From positions 211,558 through 275,557 of the forward strand of contig JALHPO010000001.1 in assembly GCA_022842445.1 (NCBI GenBank): a stretch of DNA of 64,000 bases, read 5' to 3'. The notes below the pieces were generated by a model. The model had not been told where the DNA came from. It worked only from the letters and a program-made list of their open reading frames with translations, and did not search any database. Source of the DNA: Nitrospira sp. Lineage in GTDB: Bacteria; Nitrospirota; Nitrospiria; Nitrospirales; Nitrospiraceae. This document shows, in pieces, positions 26,737 to 35,185 of this stretch (position 1 is its first letter; each line of letters opens with the position of its first letter). The translations under genes and the position numbers were made by a program.

Positions 26737-26829
26737 ATGGATTTATTGATTATCGGGATAATGGCAGCGTCCGTCATATTGGTCGTCGTCCATAATGCGC
26801 TAATCGCATTAGATTCGGACAGCGAATAG
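26737..26829 (+). CDS. Tiny single-span membrane protein (30 aa)
   Basis: ATG at 26737 is preceded by a strong AAAGGAGG. The 30-residue product is MDLL followed by a hydrophobic helix (IIGIMAASVILVVV), then HNALIALDSDSE, ending with an acidic tail. It would be an inner-membrane miniprotein, perhaps a subunit or regulator of a larger complex. Evidence is the ribosome binding site and the ideal single span. Confidence 0.5.
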   Translation: MDLLIIGIMAASVILVVVHNALIALDSDSE

Positions 26830-27006
26830 TCCAACGGATAATACGATCCTGGCACAAGAGCGGCTCGCCCCTGAACAGAATCTGGACACATCCAACCGGA
26901 ACATGGGCTGGGGAAACAGCAATCTGGAGTCTGTGCGCAATAGTCCTTTTGGTCTTCCGCTGGGCCGAAAGGTTGATTCTACCCTAACCTCTTCAGTCGT
27001 TTCGGA

Positions 27007-27738
27007 TCATGACTGTGGGCCCAAGACCTCTCGCCAGATAATAGCCAGATCCTGGAGCGCTTTGCCTCCATCGCCCACATAAACCGAACCATGCATTGTC
27101 GCCAGTCGTTTCGGCTGTAGCGCCGCCAGCCGTTGCAGCGTCGCATCCGTCAAGGTGCAATAGGGCATATAATTCGCCAACGGACCCTGCTGATACTCCA
27201 CCAATGTCTTCCGACATCGGCCGATCACGTCCGACTCCGTCGTCGGTTCCACGTCCCCGTCTTGATGAAGAAGATCGGAGCACAGGAGCGTTCGTTCCGT
27301 CTCCTCGAACAGCAACCCCGCCTCCCAACAATGAGGCACATGCGGCGTCGCCAGAAAGCGGAAGCGGTAGGTCCCCGTCTGAAGCACCTCCCCATCCGTC
27401 ATCCCCTTGGCAGGACGAAGCGCGAGACAATCGTCCACGCTCACCAACTTGCCCACAACACTGCACACCGCCTGGGACTGCGGAGCCAATTGTTGCCACT
27501 CCGGCAAGGTCGCACATTCGTCCGACTCAAAATGGCTGAACCCGATCCAACGTAATGCCCGCAGATCGATCAGCGATGTCACGGCTGCTTTGACCTCAGA
27601 AAACAGGGCCCTGGGGCCCGTATGAAATAACAGCGGCTCGTCGTCGCGCACCAAAAACTGGCTGAACTGAAGATTGAACGGTTTGATGAAAGTCGTGATT
27701 CGGAACAGGTCCGGGGCTATTTCAGTAATCTGCGGCAT
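27007..27738 (-). CDS. Di-iron ODP-type metallo-beta-lactamase-fold protein
   Basis: 243 residues. The metal site is complete in the style of flavodiiron proteins: H69-x-E71-x-D73 in SHFESDE, a His in [11 protein letters not shown] (133 or 136), D155 in CSDLL and H216 in MHGS. Glu in HxExD instead of His marks it as the oxygen/NO-reductase-like ODP branch rather than a hydrolase. The flavodoxin domain usual in that branch is absent, so electrons must come from a partner, or the protein acts as a sensor. The ATG has GGGAGG five bases upstream. An HDOD-GAF gene follows on the same strand's upstream side. Confidence 0.85.
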   Translation of the reverse strand: MPQITEIAPDLFRITTFIKPFNLQFSQFLVRDDEPLLFHTGPRALFSEVKAAVTSLIDLRALRWIGFSHFESDECATLPEWQQLAPQSQAVCSVVGKLVSVDDCLALRPAKGMTDGEVLQTGTYRFRFLATPHVPHCWEAGLLFEETERTLLCSDLLHQDGDVEPTTESDVIGRCRKTLVEYQQGPLANYMPYCTLTDATLQRLAALQPKRLATMHGSVYVGDGGKALQDLAIIWREVLGPQS

Positions 27739-27967
27739 AGAGCCTCCCCTACAAATGGGAAAGGCCGATCATACGCACCACCGGTCCGCGGCGCAATCCA
27801 GGCAGGCGTTAGGAGGCAGGACCCCCTTGAGGTCTGCCGGTGGTGACACAAGCGGAGCCGGTCGAAATAAGGAGGTTGTCCGCGGGAGCAGGTTGATGAA
27901 AACAGGGGCCGCGTGCGGAGACGATCGGATTGCAGGAACCGACCGCTTTCGGCTTGTGAATGAACGG

Positions 27968-29545
27968 CTACAGCACGCCGGCCAATCGATTGAGCCCCAT
28001 CGTCGTGTGCATAAAAAACAGCAGAAACGTTTGGTAGTCCGACGCAAGCACCGGGTGATTGCGCACACCATGATCGCAATAGATCAACCCCATCGGCCTC
28101 GTGCCCACCCGCAATGGCGCCAGAATCGCAGAGACGGGGTTCCAGATCTCGACAAATTCCTGTTTCATGGCGCCCTCTGTCTGATTTGTGAAGTCCGCCA
28201 TCAGAAGTGGGTCGAACCGCTTGAGGACGTCTAGAAACAATCGGTGTTCAGTGCTGAGAGAACCCGAGAGAGCCCGAAGATAGGGGGCCATAGGCGTCGC
28301 CCCCAACACGAGTCGGCCGACGAGTTGATCACTATCGTTGAGATTCAACAAGGCCAGTCCAACCCGATCGAATCCTGCGTCTTTATGCAACGATTGCACG
28401 AACGCTCCAAGCAGACCGTTGAAATCATTGGCCTCGCGCAGTGAATCCTGAAAGGTCTGCAACGTTTCGAGGGGGCGAGCCTGAATGGGAGCCGGAACCG
28501 GTGGGGACACTGCGGGAACAGGACGCTGACTCTTCCGGTCATGCGTTGGCTCCACCGGGGCCTTGGTGGGAGGCGACGGCTTGCTGTTTTGTTCGGAAAG
28601 GGACGGCGCCGCGACCTCGGCCATATCCATAGAAAGTCCCATCGAACGAGCCAGCTGCCGGCCCCGGTCTATGGCTCCGAGCATCAAGTCCGCAAACCGG
28701 TTAGGAGGGAGGCCGCTTCCAATCAGGAGTACCCGCTTGGCTTCCTCGATGACGTGGCGCGAACCGATACCGGTCATGGCTTCGACCAACCGGATGGAAC
28801 CGATGACAATTCCCTGATAAGTCTGCTGTCCACTCTGCCATCGGCCAACCGGGTGATCCCGGACCATGCCAAACAGTTCTACGAGGTCTTCGGGTAAGTT
28901 CCATACCTTCGCTAAGGCCTGAGCGAGTACCATGCGGGGAATGCCGATGATGCGAGTCTCCTCGATCGCACGGTCCGCCGCTGGTTTCGGCTTGGCATGG
29001 ATGGCCTGCACTGCCTGGTGGATCTCCGGCGCCTGGTATGCGATGGCGAGATCCCCGATGGAATAGAGTAAGGCGCCGGTAAACAGCTGCCCCGGTTGGG
29101 CGTATTCCATGGATGCCCCCAGTTCTCCGGCAACCGTCGCCGCGATAAGGGACTTTGCAATCAACCCTCTCAGCTGCTGCTGTCGTTGCGGCCAATGGTT
29201 CAGTTGCTCGACCAGATGGGCCGCCGCCACGAGAGATCGTACCGTATCCAACCCTAACCAGCTGACGGCGTGGGGAACAGAGGCGATCGTCTGCTGAGGG
29301 CTATACGCGATGCTATTGGCAACTTGCAGCACTTTGCACGTGAGCCCATGGTCGCGACTGATGATTTGCGCAAGACTGTTCGCATTGGAGTTTGGACCCA
29401 TCACATTCATGACCTGCTGGCACGTCGACTGTAAGATCGGCAAGCATCGATTGCTTTGATCGAACAAGGGCTTGAGCTTGTGGTGGAGGCGAGGGCGAAT
29501 CGACTCAACTAACGCCGATTCCACAGTGGTCGATAATGAAGACAT
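27968..29545 (-). CDS. HDOD-domain protein with C-terminal GAF domain
   Basis: 525 residues from the ATG at 29545, which follows GAGGAG by five bases; the TTG at 29563 does not. Residues about 20-230 form an HDOD domain: SLAQIISRDHGLTCKVLQVANS, then the SVPHAVSWLGLDTVRSLVAA region and LLYSIGDLAI. A Pro-rich linker (about 325-375) leads to a GAF-like sensor domain (about 375-525) with FDRVGLALLNLND. HDOD proteins regulate signalling and the cell cycle without the HD catalytic metal site. No target is adjacent. Confidence 0.88.
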   Translation of the reverse strand: MSSLSTTVESALVESIRPRLHHKLKPLFDQSNRCLPILQSTCQQVMNVMGPNSNANSLAQIISRDHGLTCKVLQVANSIAYSPQQTIASVPHAVSWLGLDTVRSLVAAAHLVEQLNHWPQRQQQLRGLIAKSLIAATVAGELGASMEYAQPGQLFTGALLYSIGDLAIAYQAPEIHQAVQAIHAKPKPAADRAIEETRIIGIPRMVLAQALAKVWNLPEDLVELFGMVRDHPVGRWQSGQQTYQGIVIGSIRLVEAMTGIGSRHVIEEAKRVLLIGSGLPPNRFADLMLGAIDRGRQLARSMGLSMDMAEVAAPSLSEQNSKPSPPTKAPVEPTHDRKSQRPVPAVSPPVPAPIQARPLETLQTFQDSLREANDFNGLLGAFVQSLHKDAGFDRVGLALLNLNDSDQLVGRLVLGATPMAPYLRALSGSLSTEHRLFLDVLKRFDPLLMADFTNQTEGAMKQEFVEIWNPVSAILAPLRVGTRPMGLIYCDHGVRNHPVLASDYQTFLLFFMHTTMGLNRLAGVL

Positions 29546-29742
29546 CGAGGCTCCTCTGATCAATAACCGCTACCTCTATCGGTTACGATCATACGAAGCT
29601 TAAGCCGGGCTGCAGTGGACTAACCAAATCTCCGCCGAATTGGGGGAACGTCAGTGGTGACAGAGAGATAATGGCAGGGTTAGATCGGAAAGTTTTGAGT
29701 TGTCGGATATAACTTAACACTCATCACTGAACAGTGCATCAC

Positions 29743-30492
29743 TCATTTATACCCCTCCCCGCTGGTCCCGCCGCCGAATCCGCCCCAGTTGCCTCCGAAT
29801 CCACCCTGCCCCGTTCCCCAATACTCGCCCTTCTGAATGCGGCGATAGGGATGGCGAAGATCCGGACGGCTGATCCACCAAAAGCACACAATGGCCACAA
29901 GAGTGGTGCCGAGCGCGAGCCAGAACCCAATGCCACGGAAATGCGTTTTCGACAGGGTGCCGACGCGGAGTTCTTGGGACGGCGCAGACAAGACCACCGC
30001 TGTTCGATACAGCCCTTCGCCGAAATGGCCGAGTTCAATCGCCGGCTGGAGGTATTGGCTCCCCGCCTCGCGCCTGACCTCCGGTGTGATGATCGGCAGC
30101 ATCTGGCGTCCCAAGGTAATCGCCGCTTGCCGTTCCTCCACTGCGACCAGCACCATCATGCCATGCTCCTGCTGCGTGGAGCCGATGTGCCATTGTTCAT
30201 AAAGCGCCGTTGCATACTCATTCGCCGAAGAAAAGGGCTTGATGCTGGGCACCGTCACCACGACCATCTCAACGCCGGTTTTCCGCTCAAGATCCTGGCA
30301 GACCGAACGAATCCGCTCTTTCCACTCGGCATCGACCACCTGGGCATGGTCACTCACATAGCCCATCGGGCCGGGCAGCTGCGGACGGTTTTTCGGCCGG
30401 TCGTAGAACGAAGACTGCCCCGCAGCCGGCCAGGGCAAGACGGCACTCATCAACAGCACAGCAGCCATGTACGCAATCCACACCCGCGTCAT
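29743..30492 (-). CDS. TPM-domain (YgcG-type) membrane protein
   Basis: 249 residues: signal peptide, then a TPM domain (residues about 38-180: YVSDHAQVVDAEWKERIRSV, TGVEMVVVTVPSI, GMMVLVAVEERQAAITLGR). A membrane helix follows (about residues 190-210, GFWLALGTTLVAIVCFWWI), and the tail ends in Gly/Trp repeats (GTGQGGFGGNWGGFGGGTSG). The family is linked to photosystem repair phosphatases and, in other bacteria, to envelope functions. It overlaps the next minus-strand gene by 4 bases. Confidence 0.88.
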   Translation of the reverse strand: MTRVWIAYMAAVLLMSAVLPWPAAGQSSFYDRPKNRPQLPGPMGYVSDHAQVVDAEWKERIRSVCQDLERKTGVEMVVVTVPSIKPFSSANEYATALYEQWHIGSTQQEHGMMVLVAVEERQAAITLGRQMLPIITPEVRREAGSQYLQPAIELGHFGEGLYRTAVVLSAPSQELRVGTLSKTHFRGIGFWLALGTTLVAIVCFWWISRPDLRHPYRRIQKGEYWGTGQGGFGGNWGGFGGGTSGEGYK

Positions 30493-31247
30493 CTCTGCCC
30501 GACCTGCCGTTCCACCGCATCGACCAATCGCCCGAGACCGTCGAAGTAGCGATCCATGACTCGCGGTATTTCCTTATGTCCTGGAGAGATGTGTCCCCGC
30601 TTGATCGACAGCGCCTCAGACAGGCCTGTCAGATCAATTGCAAAACAGTCTGCGAGATCTTGCACAAGAGGCTCGCCGTGGGATAGCACCGGCCTGCCCA
30701 ACAGTCGTTGCACACCGCGCAGCACCGGCAATACCGCCGTAATCGAGAGGGGCAATAACAACAGCATCGATTCTTCCGTGGTTTCCCCTTCCACCAACCG
30801 CTGCCGCATGCGGACAAGATTCCCCCGCAGCGATTGCAAGACCTCTCCGGCCAGATGACGTGGATCGACCTTGAACCCGATAAAGGGGTCCTGTCCCCAC
30901 AACAGCCGATGACAGTCCTGGATATCCTGATACTCCAATGGAAACACGAGGGCCGAAGCCTGGAGGTCGGCCTTCGTGAGAAACAACGGCACCACGACTT
31001 GATCGTTACTCCATTTCTTATGCACCCCGGTGTAGGCTTTCAAGAGCGCCACGTCGTAGGACCGGAGAAACAGCAGAATGTTGAGATTTGACCGGCCGGG
31101 CAGGAACTCCCCACGGACTGCGCTGCCAAAAAGCAAGATCGCGTCGAGTTGCTCGCCGTAAGCTTGAGCCACGTCCTTGACGTAGGACCGAAGCAATCGC
31201 TGCGTTTCGTCCGGCACCCCATCAATCGTCCACGCCACTGCCGCCAT
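30489..31247 (-). CDS. Nucleotidyltransferase-fold protein with altered metal site
   Basis: 252 residues. Residues about 35-60 have the KNTase-type signature ILLFGSAVRGEFLPGRSNLN. The metal-binding Asp-x-Asp expected after GS-x(9) is Asn-x-Asn, so catalysis by the usual mechanism is doubtful. The C-terminal half is helical. The ATG at 31247 overlaps the end of the FAD gene by a few bases, and its own end overlaps the TPM gene (ATGA). It is thus the middle of a three-gene operon. Function unknown. Confidence 0.75.
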   Translation of the reverse strand: MAAVAWTIDGVPDETQRLLRSYVKDVAQAYGEQLDAILLFGSAVRGEFLPGRSNLNILLFLRSYDVALLKAYTGVHKKWSNDQVVVPLFLTKADLQASALVFPLEYQDIQDCHRLLWGQDPFIGFKVDPRHLAGEVLQSLRGNLVRMRQRLVEGETTEESMLLLLPLSITAVLPVLRGVQRLLGRPVLSHGEPLVQDLADCFAIDLTGLSEALSIKRGHISPGHKEIPRVMDRYFDGLGRLVDAVERQVGQR

Positions 31248-31251
31248 CCTG

Positions 31252-32532
31252 TTACCCCGCCCCTGGCGCGGTGCGCTCCGGCGCATGGGCCGCAGGGTCC
31301 GGAAGAAATCCCGCCGCCATCAAACGATCCGCCATACCAAACGGAGGACTGGATCGCAGTCCCGCCGTCGTGGACAGCACGCGATACCGCAGCCGCTCGT
31401 TGCGATCCAGCGTGCGGAATACGCGATTGCGCAGGAACGCAACCATGGGATTCGCGGTGTTCCAAAACAATACTTGCTCATCCGCCAGACGCTGGAGCAT
31501 GGTGATCTGAGGCCGGCGCATGTGTTCGAAGCGCTTGAGCCGCTCAGCGGAATAGTCCTGTGATGCCAGGCACTCAGGCAACAGATCCGCGAGCGTCATC
31601 GCATCCACCATCGCCTGCATACGTCCCTGGGACGCATGGGGATTCATCGCATGCGCCGCATCCCCGATGAGCACCGCGCCGTCGGCAACCCACGTCGGCG
31701 TGCGCACACGCCCGGTCGGCATGAAGGCGGTTTGACTCCAATCGGTCAGCGCCCGAAACAGCATTTCGTTGGAGGGATCGATCGCGGTCCACGCCTGCTG
31801 CAAGGCAGGAAGGCCCTGTGACTTGACCCGGTCGTATGAGCCGGCAGGGATCATGTAGAAGAGGTAGACCTTGTTCCCCGCGGCGGGAAACATGCCGAGG
31901 ATCGTCCGCTTCCCGACAAAGTATTTCGCCTCGGTCACCGGTGTCGGCGCATCCACGATCGCGATCAAATACCCCTGCGGATACAGATACAGATCGGCGG
32001 GGATCTGCAGGGCCTGGCGGACTTTTGAAAACGCCCCGTCGGCGCCGACGACCACCTTGGCTTTTATGGTGATCTCCTCGGTTCCCTTCTTCGCGGTCAG
32101 CCCGACAACCCGACCGTTCTCCTTGAGAAGACCGGTAAACGCAGCTCCATACCAGAGGGCCACAGACGGCTGGGTCTGAATCGCATCGAGGATGGCATGG
32201 TGCGCCACATTCGGGAGCGTCACCACAGCCCGATTGTATGGCGCCGGCAGATCTCCATAATCCACCGTGCAGAGCCGTTCACCGCCGACCTTGCAGAAAT
32301 GGAACCGGCGCACCGTCCGTGTCGCATCGGCAGGCAGCTTATTTAGCAATCCAAGCTGATCGAGCACCCGTTGGCCGTTCGGTTGCAGGATCTCGCCACG
32401 CAGACCTCGCGGCGGTCCTGGAGCCTGTTCCAGCACAATGGTCTTGATCCCCTTCTGCGCCAGGGCAAGGGCCAGCACCGCCCCGCCTCCACCAGCCCCA
32501 ACCACCGCAATGTCCGTCTCTTCATGCTTCAC
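31252..32532 (-). CDS. FAD-dependent monooxygenase/oxidoreductase
   Basis: 426 residues from a GTG at 32532, chosen because GGAG lies six bases upstream. The Rossmann motif is DIAVVGAGGGGAVLALALAQ; a second FAD motif is VLIGDAAHAMNPHASQG. Between them lies VVVGADGAFSKVRQALQ. The pattern is that of UbiH/PHBH-type aromatic hydroxylases and related geranylgeranyl reductases. Substrate is not deducible. First gene of the operon with the nucleotidyltransferase-like and TPM genes. Confidence 0.9.
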   Translation of the reverse strand: MKHEETDIAVVGAGGGGAVLALALAQKGIKTIVLEQAPGPPRGLRGEILQPNGQRVLDQLGLLNKLPADATRTVRRFHFCKVGGERLCTVDYGDLPAPYNRAVVTLPNVAHHAILDAIQTQPSVALWYGAAFTGLLKENGRVVGLTAKKGTEEITIKAKVVVGADGAFSKVRQALQIPADLYLYPQGYLIAIVDAPTPVTEAKYFVGKRTILGMFPAAGNKVYLFYMIPAGSYDRVKSQGLPALQQAWTAIDPSNEMLFRALTDWSQTAFMPTGRVRTPTWVADGAVLIGDAAHAMNPHASQGRMQAMVDAMTLADLLPECLASQDYSAERLKRFEHMRRPQITMLQRLADEQVLFWNTANPMVAFLRNRVFRTLDRNERLRYRVLSTTAGLRSSPPFGMADRLMAAGFLPDPAAHAPERTAPGAG

Positions 32533-32650
32533 ATCCGACTCCTTGCGACTTGCCACTTACCCCTTGCCCCTTGCCATTCACATCCGACTCCTTGTCCCTT
32601 GCGACTTACCACTTGCCACTCACTCCTCACCACTCACCCCTTACCATTCA
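32528..32650. repeat. Low-complexity gene-border repeat that duplicates a gene start
   Basis: An 18-bp sequence, TTCACATCCGACTCCTTG, occurs at 32528-32545 and again at 32577-32594. The first copy includes the start codon and ribosome binding site of the FAD gene. Around both are short words such as CTTGCCACTTACC and CTCACCACTCACCCCTTACC. Confidence 0.6.
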
Positions 32651-33211
32651 TTTCCATTCTTCGAATCGCTCACGATCCTTCCACATCGACAGAAACTTCT
32701 CACGGGATTGGACCGCAATCGGATGGTCTCTAATGACATCCAGCCGTTCATCGTTATAGCGATTGCCGCTGGTCGTATGATTCATCGACCCACTGGCCGT
32801 GATCTCGTCATCGGCCACCACTTGCTTCAGATGCATGAGGCCGTCGTGCCGATTGATCATGATAGGAATCCCGGCTTCCCGAAGGGCCGACACCGCTCTC
32901 CGTTGATTGGGATCACTGAACCGCTCGCGGTCGGTGATGACACGGACATCCACGCCACGCTTTCCGGCATCCAATAATGCTTTGACTACAATAGGGGACG
33001 TGAGCCCGTACACAGCCACGAAGATGTACCGTGTGGCCTGCTCATAAATCTGAGCGACCTTCCTAAGGGGCTCATCCTCAGGCGCGTACCAGACCTCTAT
33101 CGACGTCGCCGAGGCTTCCTGACTCGTGACACTCAGCACGCCGACAAGCAACCAGACCAGTAGCCTTTTAGAAGATCCTGGTCGCGCGTTGAACCAGCGA
33201 AGTCCCATCAT
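32648..33211 (-). CDS. Exported phospholipase D-family protein (single HKD motif)
   Basis: 187 residues. An N-terminal hydrophobic signal (LLVWLLVGVLSVTSQEASA) is followed by a PLD-like domain. One HxK(x)4D(x)6GSxN motif is present, HLKQVVADDEITASGSMN at about residues 128-145, so the active enzyme would be a dimer, as in the Nuc-type endonucleases and PLDc_2 proteins. It could cut DNA or phospholipids outside the cytoplasm. Three bases separate it from the next minus-strand gene. Confidence 0.88.
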   Translation of the reverse strand: MMGLRWFNARPGSSKRLLVWLLVGVLSVTSQEASATSIEVWYAPEDEPLRKVAQIYEQATRYIFVAVYGLTSPIVVKALLDAGKRGVDVRVITDRERFSDPNQRRAVSALREAGIPIMINRHDGLMHLKQVVADDEITASGSMNHTTSGNRYNDERLDVIRDHPIAVQSREKFLSMWKDRERFEEWK

Positions 33212-33213
33212 TC

Positions 33214-33585
33214 CTATTCAAACAGTTCGCGAAAGTTGTCGTCCGATGCCTCCCAAGCCTGCGGCGCATGAGTCAGGAACCAGCGCCCGAGAAACTGTTT
33301 CTGGCCCGGCGTCAACATCTGCTTGATCTGGTGAGACCGTCCTTGGAGGGGCTGAAGGAACCCCACTTGCTTGACCACATCCAGAGTGGCGGTGCGGACA
33401 TAGACATTGGTAAACACCTCGGGCTTATCGTCCTCGCCCTCGCCCTGGATCCAGACAGAGAGAAAACGATCCAGCGTGAGCCCGGCGCTGTCCATCGCCG
33501 GCTCGGTATCATGAAACAGTTCGTTCTCGGACTGCGGCATCGGCGTGTCGTCCGAAGCCCGAAACAGGAAATTCTTCTTCCACAT
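33214..33585 (-). CDS. Small soluble protein of unknown function
   Basis: 123 residues from the ATG at 33585 (GGGAG eight bases upstream). The protein is acidic with no signal. A central segment FTNVYVRTATLDVVKQVGFLQPL may be a beta-alpha unit. It is followed by the PLD gene after two bases and shares its operon. No family is recognised. Confidence 0.65.
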   Translation of the reverse strand: MWKKNFLFRASDDTPMPQSENELFHDTEPAMDSAGLTLDRFLSVWIQGEGEDDKPEVFTNVYVRTATLDVVKQVGFLQPLQGRSHQIKQMLTPGQKQFLGRWFLTHAPQAWEASDDNFRELFE

Positions 33586-33796
33586 GGCGCGATCTCCCAA
33601 AACCTCGGCATAGTGGCGGCGATGCCGGATTAAAGTCAAGGCTACTGTGCTTGCGTCAAACGTCCAAGCGGAACCAGACGCTCAATGCTTCCTCCAGTCC
33701 ATAGGGCGGCGAAGTGAAAATAGGGGAATGGCTAATGTGGAAGGCACCCGGTCGTAGCAGGTGGGATAGCGGCCAGCCTGACCAAATGGTTGGGCA

Positions 33797-34267
33797 TCAT
33801 TCGATACGCTTCCGATACTGTGCTCCTGGTATCCACCATTCCTCGAGGACCTGGCATGCGAAGTCTTGATGTGCCGATGACTCAGAGAAAGCCTGCAACT
33901 CAAGGAATGCCGTCACGACCCTCTCCTGGTCTGGCGTCAGCGATGCCAAGCGAGGCGGCTCTCGGTCGGGCGGGCGCAGGTTGTTCAGCAATGCGTCGCA
34001 TACATCTGTGAACCGCCCGAAATGGCGAACGGCGTACTCGATCAAGTGCGGCAAGTAGTGGCGCCAGGACGCGGCATCCAGAAATGTGAGCCCGCCTGAA
34101 TAGCGCTCCAAGTAGGTGTCTGTCATCTCGTCGAGAGCCGGGTCACATGGGGATGGATCCTCGTAGCCATCGAGTGCGTCACCCCCTCGTAAAGTAATCC
34201 TCGGCGAGGACGCAACATCCTTCGCAAATGCAGCATTTGCCATTGCGACAAGGGCTGCTGGATTCAT
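33797..34267 (-). CDS. Protein resembling DUF6714
   Basis: 156 residues. The central part (DTYLERYSGGLTFLDAASWR then HYLPHLIEYAVRHF) resembles DUF6714, a family of small proteins with a YYLPxYL-type strand and helices. The later VTAFLELQAFSESSAHQDFA fits its C-terminal helices. The function is unknown. It opens the accessory stretch of repeats and broken genes. Confidence 0.55.
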   Translation of the reverse strand: MNPAALVAMANAAFAKDVASSPRITLRGGDALDGYEDPSPCDPALDEMTDTYLERYSGGLTFLDAASWRHYLPHLIEYAVRHFGRFTDVCDALLNNLRPPDREPPRLASLTPDQERVVTAFLELQAFSESSAHQDFACQVLEEWWIPGAQYRKRIE

Positions 34268-34280
34268 TGTTTCATAACGC

Positions 34281-34535
34281 TCATCGTTTGAACTCAGCCG
34301 CGTGCGGAGGCCGCACGTCGGAGTACGGGAATGGGGACATTCTGAATTTTTGCGAGCAGATGCTTGAATCTCGCGTCAAGAAAATCAGAATGTCCCTATT
34401 TCTTCGCCCGCTCTCCGCACCCGCCGGCGAAGGAACCTTACAACCAGACGATCTAAAAAACAGCAATTCGACGATGAGCGCCAAGACGACGATCGCTAGA
34501 AGCGGGATGAGCGCATCAGCTTCCATTATGCTCAC
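34281..34535 (-). CDS. Short membrane ORF that runs into the repeat element (doubtful)
   Basis: The frame opens with a hydrophobic segment, ADALIPLLAIVVLALIVELL, preceded by a weak ribosome binding site. Its C-terminal half is simply the translation of repeat copy A. It may be the remains of a small membrane-protein gene whose 3' end was replaced by the element, or no gene at all. Confidence 0.25.
   Translation of the reverse strand: MSIMEADALIPLLAIVVLALIVELLFFRSSGCKVPSPAGAESGRRNRDILIFLTRDSSICSQKFRMSPFPYSDVRPPHAAEFKR
34323..34409. repeat. 87-bp palindromic element, copy A
   Basis: The element begins GTACGGGAATGGGGACATTC and ends with the near-complementary AGAATGTCCCTATTTCTTCG. The ends pair (GGGACATTCTGA plus flanking Ts), with a central TGCGAGCAG / GCTTGAAT part forming the loop region. 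Copies B and C have exactly the same length. Confidence 0.85.
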
Positions 34536-34563
34536 CGACTATATTGGTGCGGCGATTCCGAGG

Positions 34564-34650
34564 GTCCGGGAATAGGGACATTCTAAATTGTTGCGAGCAG
34601 TCGCTTGAATCACACGTCAGGAAAATCAGGATGGTCCTATTTCCTCGCCC
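34564..34650. repeat. 87-bp palindromic element, copy B
   Basis: Same length and architecture as copies A and C, with several base changes (GTCCGGGAATAGGGACATTC, GGATGGTCCTATTTCC). The terminal stem is slightly weakened. It lies between the doubtful membrane ORF and the antitoxin gene. Confidence 0.85.
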
Positions 34651-34677
34651 ACAATTTTTACGAAACGTAACGCGGCG

Positions 34678-35001
34678 TCACGCGGCGCGGCGCTTCTTCC
34701 CGCGTCCACTTGAACGCGCAGTTAGGCGTGACGACTTTTCGACGAAACGACCAGCCACGAACTTATGCAATACGCTGGCAATCAGCGTTTGGTAGGGAAC
34801 GCCTTCCTCTGCGGCACGAGCCTGGATTTCAGAAAGGTCAGGTGTAGACAGCCTGATATTTACACGCTTGTTCTTGCTGAGGGTCGCACGAGCATACTCG
34901 CGATACCGACGCAGAGACGCTTCGGAGGTTACCGTCGATTTAAGCTTGCCAGATTCGAAAGCCGACAGAATTTGCTTCTCATAGCGATCAAGAGTTTTCA
35001 T
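34678..35001 (-). CDS. Antitoxin of a type II toxin-antitoxin system (CopG/BrnA-like)
   Basis: 107 residues. The segment NKRVNIRLSTPDLSEIQARA followed by EEGVPYQTLIASVLHKFVAG is the typical ribbon-helix-helix DNA-binding part of BrnA-type antitoxins. The tail is Arg/Lys rich. The ATG overlaps by ATGA the last codons of an upstream frame (KAMREYGMRGEP) that looks like the end of a toxin cut by repeat copy C. The antitoxin is therefore apparently an orphan now. Confidence 0.85.
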   Translation of the reverse strand: MKTLDRYEKQILSAFESGKLKSTVTSEASLRRYREYARATLSKNKRVNIRLSTPDLSEIQARAAEEGVPYQTLIASVLHKFVAGRFVEKSSRLTARSSGRGKKRRAA

Positions 35002-35066
35002 GGTTCCCCTCTCATTCCATATTCGCGCATTGCTTTACGACTAAGAATAATCGTTTTCAGAAAATG
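34998..35066 (-). pseudogene. C-terminal remnant of the toxin partner, cut by repeat copy C
   Basis: On the minus strand the frame LKTIILSRKAMREYGMRGEP ends in TGA that overlaps the antitoxin ATG, the classic arrangement of co-translated toxin then antitoxin. Upstream, at about 35066, the reading enters repeat copy C and toxin-like sequence stops. Only about 20 codons of the toxin remain. The family cannot be identified from so little. Confidence 0.6.
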
Positions 35067-35153
35067 GTACGGGAATGGGGACATTCTGAATTGTTGCGAG
35101 CAGCCGCTTGAATCACGGATCAAGAAAATCAGAGTGTCCCTATTTCTTAGCCC
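35067..35153. repeat. 87-bp palindromic element, copy C
   Basis: Closest to copy A: GTACGGGAATGGGGACATTC at the left, AGAGTGTCCCTATTTCTTAG at the right. Its left end abuts the toxin remnant at 35066. Its right end is about 30 bases from the stop of the DUF5615 pseudogene. Confidence 0.85.
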
Positions 35154-35185
35154 TCAAAGTAAGGAGTTTACCCTCGTTGTTTCTC

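Noticed and set aside
34323..35153. The three 87-bp repeats considered as a CRISPR array
   Set aside because: Spacing between copies is irregular (154 and 416 bases), the units are 87 bp with paired ends, and no cas gene is present.
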